Source: an uncultured Alteromonadaceae bacterium (GTDB lineage Bacteria > Pseudomonadota > Gammaproteobacteria > Enterobacterales > Alteromonadaceae). Taken from it: 64,000 nucleotides of DNA. The notes beneath the pieces are model-generated. The model was not told the origin of the DNA. It searched no databases and saw only the letters and a list, made by a program, of their open reading frames with translations. This document shows, one piece after another, positions 47,198 through 54,100 of the stretch. How positions within the stretch are numbered: position 1 is the first letter of the stretch; every line of letters starts with the position of its first letter. The stretch is taken from the NCBI GenBank assembly GCA_947494925.1, contig CANLWS010000001.1, positions 310,001 to 374,000 of the forward strand, read 5' to 3'. The position numbers and the translations under genes are program-made.

Positions 47198-47971
47198 CTA
47201 GACGTGACTGAGGGTTCCTTTGCTTCTTGCGTAGCGGTCACACTTTCTGAACACGTAAAGTCCAAGTGCGAAGTACAAGGTTGAATTCAGAACAACCAGA
47301 TAGACTGCTGGCATAACCTCTGCAATGTTCACGTTAGAAACCGCTTCTTTAGCAACGGACGCCCCAAGGGCAAAAGGTGCGAAAGCAAATGCATTGAGCG
47401 GGTATGCCTGAGTAGAAACTAACCCGATGATTCCTACGAATATAAGGGTTTGAACAATAGTGGCTTTTTTGTGCACCAGGGTTATGCCAGCAGTCACATA
47501 CCCCATACCTATCAGAGATGGCGCCGCTGCTATCAGCGAGCTAGACAAAACAAAATAGTTAATATCAAGGTTCCTTCCGGTGACCAAACAAAGCACAAGT
47601 AACGCTCCGGAAAAGACCAATAGTGCTGAGAACAGGTGAACGCAGGTTTTCACAGCAATTAAGTAACTCAAATCTTTAGGCGCAATTGCGAGTTGTTCGA
47701 GTGTTTTGTTAGCCACCTCTGTTGATATGTCACTGGTGGCCGAGGTGTAACAACCTGTGGCAAATAGCCAGACTGCAAAACCTATAATTAGTCTGTCCAA
47801 CGACTCTTGCTCTGCACCTTGAGCTGCGGATGAATCCACTGCGAATCCATAAAACAACCCCAGGAAAATGAACAAAAGCAATCCGAGCCCCATGACTGTT
47901 TCCAGCCAGTAACGCTTTTGCAGCACAAAATGAAGATAGCTTTCGTTAGCTAAATGATTGATAAAATTCAT
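47198..47971 (-). CDS. ABC-2-type transporter permease
   Basis: A 257-aa membrane protein with six predicted helices (for example LETVMGLGLLLFIFLGLFYG, AGITLVHKKATIVQTLIFVG). One base separates its start from the stop of the ATPase gene, so they form a pair. The helix layout is that of ABC-2 exporters; the substrate could be the peptide (export) or the peptide at the membrane (self-protection). Confidence 0.83.
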   Translation of the reverse strand: MNFINHLANESYLHFVLQKRYWLETVMGLGLLLFIFLGLFYGFAVDSSAAQGAEQESLDRLIIGFAVWLFATGCYTSATSDISTEVANKTLEQLAIAPKDLSYLIAVKTCVHLFSALLVFSGALLVLCLVTGRNLDINYFVLSSSLIAAAPSLIGMGYVTAGITLVHKKATIVQTLIFVGIIGLVSTQAYPLNAFAFAPFALGASVAKEAVSNVNIAEVMPAVYLVVLNSTLYFALGLYVFRKCDRYARSKGTLSHV

Positions 47972-47972
47972 A

Positions 47973-48878
47973 TTATTTAAACAACCCCATATATTGGTTT
48001 TTCAATTCAAATGTTTCCATTCGGACTTTTTCACCAACGCCATTGGCAAACGCGAAATTAAGTAAAGCCTGAAGTTCAGCAACAGCTGAAATGAAAAAGG
48101 TCCAGCTATTTGTGCATTCACTTCGTTTGAAGGTGCGGATTGAGGATTCTTCTTTAGGTTCTGGAATCCGGGGCAACGAAACCTTGTACCGATAGGACAG
48201 TCCAATCAATTCGTCTAAATTTCCTTCAAAGACTTTATTACCTTTGTTGATCACAGTAATGCGGTGACAACTTTGCTGTATAAAATCAAAATCGTGAGAA
48301 GAAATAAGAAAACTGGTCTGGTACTTTTCCAATTGCTCGCGGATAACAGTCAGCAAGGCATCGGTGCCAAATGAATCTAAACCCAACGTAGGTTCATCCA
48401 ACAAAACCAGCTCTGGACGATGTATCAAGGCGCATACAATCGCTGCTTTTTGCTTGTTTCCGGTTGACAGAAAGCGGCATGGTTTATCTGTGTCTGTCAC
48501 TCCTAACTTTTTGATTAAGTCATTAAAATAAGCCAGGTCGAATTTTGACTCCCTCAATCTGCAATAGTATTTGGCATTTTCGAGGATGGTTAAGCGCTCA
48601 TTGACAGAACGATTGCCTTCAACAATTGCACCAATTTTCTTAAGGTAGTGCCGCGAGTTTGTATCCTGACCAAACGCCTGAATACTGCCTCGTGTTTTCT
48701 CTACTAAAGACAGAATCATTTTTACAAATGTACTTTTACCCGATCCGTTAGGACCCAATAACCCAACTACTTCACCTGGAGAAACTGAAAAATTAAAAGT
48801 ATCAAGTGCGCATAAAGTACCTTTTGGAGTTTGGTAGTCTTTATGCAAAGCGTTTGCGGTCAGAATAGGCTGTTTCAT
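47973..48878 (-). CDS. ABC transporter ATPase (CcmA/ABC-2 class)
   Basis: A 301-aa ATPase: Walker A GLLGPNGSGKSTFVK, signature LSTGNKQKAAIVCALIHRP (LSTGN rather than LSGGQ), Walker B LVLLDEPTLGLDSFG and the switch His in LISSHDFDF. A 70-residue C-terminal extension is typical of drug/peptide exporters. The ATG overlaps the B3 stop (ATGA). Confidence 0.92.
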   Translation of the reverse strand: MKQPILTANALHKDYQTPKGTLCALDTFNFSVSPGEVVGLLGPNGSGKSTFVKMILSLVEKTRGSIQAFGQDTNSRHYLKKIGAIVEGNRSVNERLTILENAKYYCRLRESKFDLAYFNDLIKKLGVTDTDKPCRFLSTGNKQKAAIVCALIHRPELVLLDEPTLGLDSFGTDALLTVIREQLEKYQTSFLISSHDFDFIQQSCHRITVINKGNKVFEGNLDELIGLSYRYKVSLPRIPEPKEESSIRTFKRSECTNSWTFFISAVAELQALLNFAFANGVGEKVRMETFELKNQYMGLFK

Positions 48879-49741
48879 TGTGCTAACATCCCTTTTGCTT
48901 TGCCCGCTATTTTTTTATCCGTATCCCTTGCGGCCAATTGCCAAGCTTCATCCTTTTGCAGATGAGCTAGCGCATTAAACAAAGCCATGCGCTTTTTAGG
49001 ATTTTTTTCCCTGGCAATTTGATCACGTAAGATTGGGGCTGACTCTTTGCAATTTAACGACGCTAAACATTCTGAGATAGACTCAACATCAAAGTAGACA
49101 GTCCGGTTGGATACTTTAGATAATCCCGTTTCACTATCTGGCTCGCCAAACTCATACTGGATATCCAAATCTTTTGCATTTATCTGCATGATATTCAATG
49201 AAACACTGAAATCTTTAGGGGGAAACTGTGAGTGCACATCGCAACTGCCGCTCATCAACAGTATGCGATTTTCTTCGAGTTGCACATTTGTCTTATTTTT
49301 CAGTACAACGGATTCATTGGGTGCACCGGTAATATCGTCGTAATTGTATTCATACAAAACAGTGTTGTATCCAGTACCTGTATACCCTATCGTCAGAAGT
49401 TCGAAGTTGTGGTCATGCAAATCATCATAGAAAAATACTTCTTCTCCAACTCTTCCTGACTCCGGCTCCCAAACTACGACCCTAATAGAATAATGTTCAC
49501 CTATATGCAGCAAAAAGACCTGGCTAGAGTAAGGATTGATAGATTCAAAATGCTCGAGGTCGTGCATTTGTTCTGTCAGTTTGTCTACGAGAAACCGTTT
49601 GTTATTGCACAGTTTGCGTAACTGAAGCATAACTTCTTCGGTTTTTTTACCTAAAGGATCTTCCCCGAGTGAATCCAGGTAAGTGATCATTTGTTCGAGG
49701 TTGATAACCTCATCAGTATGGATGTCTTCTACTCTTGGCAT
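48875..49741 (-). CDS. B3: HDHNF cupin-like protein with C-terminal HEAT-like helices
   Basis: A 288-aa paralogue of B1 and B2, the longest of the three. Shared blocks: NNKRFLVDKLTEQ, QVFLLHIGEHYSIRVVVWEP, HDHNFELLTIGYTGTGYNT (His109, His111) and CDVHSQFPPKDFSVSLNIM (His170). The Glu of GYET in B1/B2 is Asn here. After the cupin-like part, residues about 215-288 form two HEAT-like helix pairs (LRDQIAREKNPKKRMALFNA, AARDTDKKIAGKAKGMLAQ) that B1 and B2 lack, suggesting B can absorb part of A's role. Confidence 0.8.
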   Translation of the reverse strand: MPRVEDIHTDEVINLEQMITYLDSLGEDPLGKKTEEVMLQLRKLCNNKRFLVDKLTEQMHDLEHFESINPYSSQVFLLHIGEHYSIRVVVWEPESGRVGEEVFFYDDLHDHNFELLTIGYTGTGYNTVLYEYNYDDITGAPNESVVLKNKTNVQLEENRILLMSGSCDVHSQFPPKDFSVSLNIMQINAKDLDIQYEFGEPDSETGLSKVSNRTVYFDVESISECLASLNCKESAPILRDQIAREKNPKKRMALFNALAHLQKDEAWQLAARDTDKKIAGKAKGMLAQ

Positions 49742-49744
49742 AAT

Positions 49745-50635
49745 TTAACTCGCTTTTACAAAACCATTCTTCTGAAGGTTTATCAGTGTTCTGTTTGCAG
49801 CATTCATCAGGTGGATGTGCTCGTTTTTTGATGCTCTTTGCAGCAATCGATACCCCTCATTGAAGTCCAACTGCAACAAGGCCTTGATCGCATCCCATCG
49901 AACGAAGTGGAATTCATTCTCTAAGGCAAGGTTACTAAGGATTGGGATACTTTCCTGAGTGGGAAATCTCAAAAATAGCTTGATCGCGTACTGGAGTCGC
50001 GTCGCTAAACTTGATGCTGACGAACAGCCTTCAGCAATATTGGTTTCGCGGTTAAACAACCACATTAAGCTGGACTCACTCTTATTGGGAGAAATAGAGA
50101 TTGACCCTAAGACGTTGTGAGATTTATCAAAGTTGTAGACATGTGCACCGGCTTGATATTGAAACGTATCTCCACCTTTGATTTTTATTTTTTTCTGTAA
50201 CTTCATCTGAACACCTGGGGTAAAGACATTTAGGTCTTGGCAGTCAAACGTGTAGTGATGGAGCGTTTCCGAACCTTGGCCAATAAATCCGATGACCTGT
50301 TGCGTTGTGGAACTCGCAATCAAATGGTCATTTACTCTAGTGCATCCTAACGATGGCCCTATTTCACTCGGAGAGAAAGAGATCAACTTGTGTTCATCTC
50401 GCCATAAAACAACGGGACAGTTAAGGTTTTGAAACATGTGCCCGGAAGTGTTCGCTTTCTCAATGGCATCTTTGAGCATCTGCAAAAGCAAGGTTTCAAT
50501 TTCGGACGAATTAACCAACTTTCTGGTATTGTCGATGTAGTCAGACATGTCCGGCGAATCTATTGAGAACAGTTCGCTCAAAATAGGAAACTGCTCCCTT
50601 GACACCCCATTTTCTCGGCTATTACTTTTCATCAT
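49745..50635 (-). CDS. A3: degenerate cupin-like plus HEAT-like repeat protein
   Basis: A 296-aa paralogue of A1 and A2. The ATG at 50635 follows AAAGGAGCC; a longer frame to 50692 does not. It has a beta-rich middle (GFIGQGSETLHHYTF, IKGGDTFQYQAGAHVYNF) and the shared HEAT-like unit FHFVRWDAIKALLQL ... NEHIHLMNAANRTLINL near the end. It is 72 bp after peptide gene P3 and 3 bp before B3, giving the order peptide-A-B. Confidence 0.78.
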   Translation of the reverse strand: MMKSNSRENGVSREQFPILSELFSIDSPDMSDYIDNTRKLVNSSEIETLLLQMLKDAIEKANTSGHMFQNLNCPVVLWRDEHKLISFSPSEIGPSLGCTRVNDHLIASSTTQQVIGFIGQGSETLHHYTFDCQDLNVFTPGVQMKLQKKIKIKGGDTFQYQAGAHVYNFDKSHNVLGSISISPNKSESSLMWLFNRETNIAEGCSSASSLATRLQYAIKLFLRFPTQESIPILSNLALENEFHFVRWDAIKALLQLDFNEGYRLLQRASKNEHIHLMNAANRTLINLQKNGFVKAS

Positions 50636-50707
50636 GGCTCCTTTTAAGGCGTGGAGCAGGCTGCACACACTAGGTGCACAGCGCGCTACCACAAAGTAAT
50701 GGTATTG

Positions 50708-50845
50708 TTAGAAGATGTGTGAAATCAGCGCGATACCGATTTTTACTACACCTTTAACAATGGCATTGCCGTGCACAGGTACACCATTTAGTCCGACTTC
50801 TTGTTCTAGATCTTCTACGCATGACATTACGTTTAAATCATTCAT
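50708..50845 (-). CDS. Candidate precursor peptide P3 (45 aa)
   Basis: A 45-codon frame with GAAGGAAATAGAA before the ATG. It opens with an acidic leader-like part (MNDLNVMSCVEDLEQEVG), then LNGVPVHGNAIVKG and a hydrophobic C-terminus VVKIGIALISHIF. The GVP segment recalls GGIP of P1a, and the II(x)(x)(I/L)F-like ending recalls P1a and P1b. It is the first gene of the large minus-strand operon that continues into A3 and B3. One Cys (residue 9) lies in the presumed leader. Confidence 0.74.
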   Translation of the reverse strand: MNDLNVMSCVEDLEQEVGLNGVPVHGNAIVKGVVKIGIALISHIF

Positions 50846-51265
50846 TTTCTATTTCCTTCATATAGTTAATTTAAGTTAGTTATTGTGCGAACTCGTTCTC
50901 TACGTAGTCCTTGTACGCCTGTTTGCATTTGAATCGCTTAACTCATCTGCAGTAACAAGTGACGCCAATGACATTGCTTCTTCGCAAGTCGCAAAACAAA
51001 TTTAGCCTAGGCAAAAAGAAATGTTCCTCCCTATCGCCTTGCAAAAGGCTCGGAACTACACCGGACAGAAACAGAGGATTTATCTATTTGTTTTATATAT
51101 GTTTTTTAGAAAATTAAGTTGCTATTTAATTTATCAGGAAGTTGAAAAACGGCTTTCTTCACTAACTCTTTTCTTAGCTCAAAATTTGCAAGGAATAACC
51201 GAAAGACCTGCAGGCTTATGGAATCTTATAATTCTGGAATACAATTTGGTCGATGAAAGTTCACG
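50846..51265. other. Divergent region upstream of P3 and the trypsin-like protease
   Basis: 420 bp holding the promoters of the peptide operon (minus) and probably the protease (plus), plus the palindromic element at 51036. An 82-codon plus-strand frame (51021-51269) ends in an ATGA overlap with the protease gene, but it has no good ribosome site and covers the palindrome, so it is not called. Confidence 0.45.
51036..51059 (-). promoter_or_regulatory. Palindromic element shared with 37164-37187 (candidate operator)
   Basis: GCCTTGCAAAAGGC then TCGGAACTAC, 21 of 24 bases identical to the element upstream of A1 and in the same orientation relative to the downstream gene. It lies 191 bp before the P3 start. 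Confidence 0.55.
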
Positions 51266-52111
51266 ATGACAAAACAATATTTACTTGTCGTATTATTATG
51301 TGTTTACGCGCTCAGCTATAATGCACAAGCGATATATATACGGCACGATGTACCTCAAGAACGTTTTGTAGGTTCTCTGCAAAATTTTCCAGCACTAACA
51401 CAATTGTACAAAATAGGTGTATTTGGTGTGCTAATTCACCCTGAATGGGTGATGACAAGTGCACACTCAACCTTTTGTTTATTAAACGGAACAAATATTA
51501 GAGTAGGTAGTGTTCAGGCGAGAGTATCGGCAGTATACAGTCACAGTTCATTTCCGGTATCTGCTGACCACGATGTCGCCCTGATAAAATTAACAACACC
51601 AATAAGGAATATATTCCCTGCTATATTGTATCCCCACAAAAATGAGAATGGCCAAGAAGTTTGGATCATCGGACGCAGACACAAGAGTAAAATAAAACCT
51701 GACGACCTCAGAAACCAGCCAAAGGAAAATAGTCTTTATTATCTCGCAAAAAATACCTTCTCACATGCAGATGATTTTGAGCTGACGTTTTACTTTGACA
51801 ATCCTAGTAGTGGACTTGAACTCGAAGGTGCACCTGGAAACGGTGATAGCGGTTCTCCAGCTTTCATCGTAAAAGGTAATGATTACTATGTGCTCGGAAT
51901 AAGTTCAAAAACTCATTCCTGGCTGATCCCTACTGGATACTATGGAAGCCGCGAAAAATATACTCGAATCTCAAGTATGCGTTCTTGGATTTTAAAGGTG
52001 ATAAATGGCAGCGAAAGTGAAAAACGGAAGCTGTCTGATGCAAGTGTTGCATTCCCGGAAAACATTCCTGTGAATAAACAAAAATCATTTTGTGAAGCTA
52101 TCCGATTCTAA
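51266..52111 (+). CDS. Trypsin-like serine protease (S1), exported
   Basis: A 281-aa protein with a signal peptide (about 1-22, YNAQA). It has the S1 triad: His in VMTSAHS (canonical TAAH is TSAH here), Asp in DHDVALIKL and Ser in GNGDSGSPAF. Cysteines are few, so it is the short bacterial form. It is the only long gene on the plus strand inside the island and reads towards yajR. It may process or degrade the secreted product, or be an unrelated passenger. Confidence 0.85.
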   Translation: MTKQYLLVVLLCVYALSYNAQAIYIRHDVPQERFVGSLQNFPALTQLYKIGVFGVLIHPEWVMTSAHSTFCLLNGTNIRVGSVQARVSAVYSHSSFPVSADHDVALIKLTTPIRNIFPAILYPHKNENGQEVWIIGRRHKSKIKPDDLRNQPKENSLYYLAKNTFSHADDFELTFYFDNPSSGLELEGAPGNGDSGSPAFIVKGNDYYVLGISSKTHSWLIPTGYYGSREKYTRISSMRSWILKVINGSESEKRKLSDASVAFPENIPVNKQKSFCEAIRF

Positions 52112-52236
52112 AACTCACAAACCGACAATTGGCAGACTGTATCGCACTAGAATAATTGAATTGAGAACCGATCTTTAAGCTGGAGGAGAAACAAAAACGC
52201 TCAGGAATCTAGAAACGTTAGTTCGCTGAAGTTTTG

Positions 52237-52350
52237 ACTTATTCTTCTAAATTAGCCACTTGGCGGGCTGCGCGAAGATCAAACTGATCACTATCCACTT
52301 TGAGATACGCGACATTTTGTTCTGGTATTAATGTTATATCATGCACCCCA
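52237..52350 (-). repeat. Partner of the 34254 direct repeat, in the intact yajR 3' end
   Basis: Same orientation as the copy at 34254. Identity is 93 of 96 bases over the first 96 bp, then drops sharply. Together the two copies bracket about 18 kb. Confidence 0.88.
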
Positions 52351-53588
52351 TTGAGGGACGCCAGTCGTTGGCTGAGTTGATCGGCATTCTGCGCAGATAC
52401 GTTGACAGGTAATGTATAGCGCTTTAGCAGTTCAGTGCCACCCAGACCTTTCATTATTATCAGCCAGATAACACAAAGTGTTGCTGCAATTACAAATATT
52501 AATTCTGACACAAAATACTCTTGCAATAATCCAGAAATGGCACCGCCTAAAAAAGCGCCAAAAAACTGAAAGCTGGCGTAAATCCCCATTGCGGATCCTT
52601 TTTTACCCGCTGGTGAAATACTGGACACCATAGAAGGGAAATTGGCTTCAAGATAATTGAATCCGGTAAAGAACAACCACACTACTATCATCAGACCCCA
52701 AAAAGTACTGCCAAATAACCAGAAACCCAAGAATGAAAGCCCCATTAACAATATAGAAAACAGGATGATATTTATCTGACCGAATTTTTTTGATGTTCGC
52801 ATCAGTATGGCCATACCCAAAACAGAAAGAGCGAGTACCGGCAGATATACCGCCCAATGATCTTCGAGTTCTACTCCCTGACCTGCCAACAAAGCGGGCA
52901 ATTGAACAAACAAAAGGGTGATGAACAAATGCAATATACACACGCCAAAGTTCAGACGAGCCAATTTTGGATCTGAAAACAACTTCCTAAGATCTACAAT
53001 AACAGGGAGAGTTTCGCCCGCAGGGGCGATATTCCTGGCATTCGGTACAACCCACATAATTAAAGGGATACACAAAACCGCAAACACTGCAGTAATGGAA
53101 AAAATACCCTGCAAGCCGTAGCTATTTGCTATGACCGGCCCCAACAGCAATGCAAGATAAAAGGAAAAACCAATTGAAATCCCGATAATCGCCATTACCT
53201 TTGGGCGTTCGGATTCCCGACTGACATCGCCTGCCAATGCCATGACAGCGCCAGCGATGGCCCCAGCCCCTTGCAAAAATCGGCCAATAGTAACCCACAA
53301 TAAAGAATCTGCAGATGCGGCAACCCAACTGCCAATAGCAAACATAAGCAGGCCACAAATGATTATCGGTTTGCGACCAAATTTGTCCGAGGCCAGCCCC
53401 ATGGGAATTTGCAATAGTGCCTGGGTTAATCCGTATCCACCTATAGCAATCCCTAGCAACAGCGGCGAATAATCAGGAAAGTCCAAACTGAGAATAGCCA
53501 ACACCGGCATGACCATAAAAAGTCCCAACATGCGCAGAACATAAACAGCTGCAAGAGAAAAAGCGGCGCGTAATTCGGTGTGATTCAA
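52239..53588 (-). CDS. yajR: MFS transporter YajR-like with C-terminal YAM domain
   Basis: A 449-aa transporter with 12 helices (1-385) and motif A GLASDKFGRKP, then a 60-residue ferredoxin-like C-terminal domain (about 388-449, KRYTLPVNVSAQNADQLS). E. coli YajR is 454 aa with the same YAM domain. Its 3' end is the intact copy of the direct repeat at 34254. Substrate unknown. Confidence 0.9.
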   Translation of the reverse strand: MNHTELRAAFSLAAVYVLRMLGLFMVMPVLAILSLDFPDYSPLLLGIAIGGYGLTQALLQIPMGLASDKFGRKPIIICGLLMFAIGSWVAASADSLLWVTIGRFLQGAGAIAGAVMALAGDVSRESERPKVMAIIGISIGFSFYLALLLGPVIANSYGLQGIFSITAVFAVLCIPLIMWVVPNARNIAPAGETLPVIVDLRKLFSDPKLARLNFGVCILHLFITLLFVQLPALLAGQGVELEDHWAVYLPVLALSVLGMAILMRTSKKFGQINIILFSILLMGLSFLGFWLFGSTFWGLMIVVWLFFTGFNYLEANFPSMVSSISPAGKKGSAMGIYASFQFFGAFLGGAISGLLQEYFVSELIFVIAATLCVIWLIIMKGLGGTELLKRYTLPVNVSAQNADQLSQRLASLNGVHDITLIPEQNVAYLKVDSDQFDLRAARQVANLEE

Positions 53589-54100
53589 GGTAAAGCTTCA
53601 GTCAGGTTAAGTGATATTTTTCAGGGGGCGCAGTTTAACATACAGGGATGAAATGCAAAATCTAAGCAACATTAATTTGGTCAACAAATTTGAGCTGTAT
53701 AATTAGTCTTAAAAAATTGATAGTGCGACACCTTCCCTAACACATCACCATTAGCTCAGAAACCTGCCAAACATACTCCAAAAGCATCTGTCCGGCCCTC
53801 TCCGGTAAGGGTTTCAAAAGAACTTGGCGGATGACTAATATCAGTACTTTTTTTCAACTCGCTAAGGAAACATTTATCTAAATAAAAGCGTACACAAGCA
53901 ATCTAGCTGAGCCACTTTCGCTGTCACAAGTAACAATGAAACCGAAGCAATGAAATTTACTATTGGATGGTGCTACCCAATAACCACTTAACTTAATCGC
54001 ATTGCGAAATATTAATGACTAATTGTCATTCTGCTGTGCATATTGTGGCCCGATTATGCGATACTGGCGGTTTACTTTTCTTGTAGTTGCCTAAGGCGTC
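53589..54100. other. Intergenic region between divergent yajR and uvrA
   Basis: 512 bp with the promoters of yajR (minus) and uvrA (plus). No perfect CTGT-N8-ACAG LexA box was seen, although uvrA is SOS-controlled in many relatives. No ORF, RNA gene or hairpin stands out apart from a small CCGG...CCGG palindrome near 53795. Confidence 0.45.

Noticed and set aside
51021-51269. 82-codon plus-strand frame overlapping the S1 protease start by ATGA
   Set aside because: No good ribosome site, unlikely composition, and it covers the palindromic element; the overlap alone is weak evidence.
34254-52350. att sites of an integrative element
   Set aside because: The direct repeat fits, but there is no integrase, tRNA target or excisionase; kept as an island boundary only.
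53589-54100. LexA box upstream of uvrA
   Set aside because: Only half-sites of CTGT type were found; no complete CTGT-N8-ACAG.
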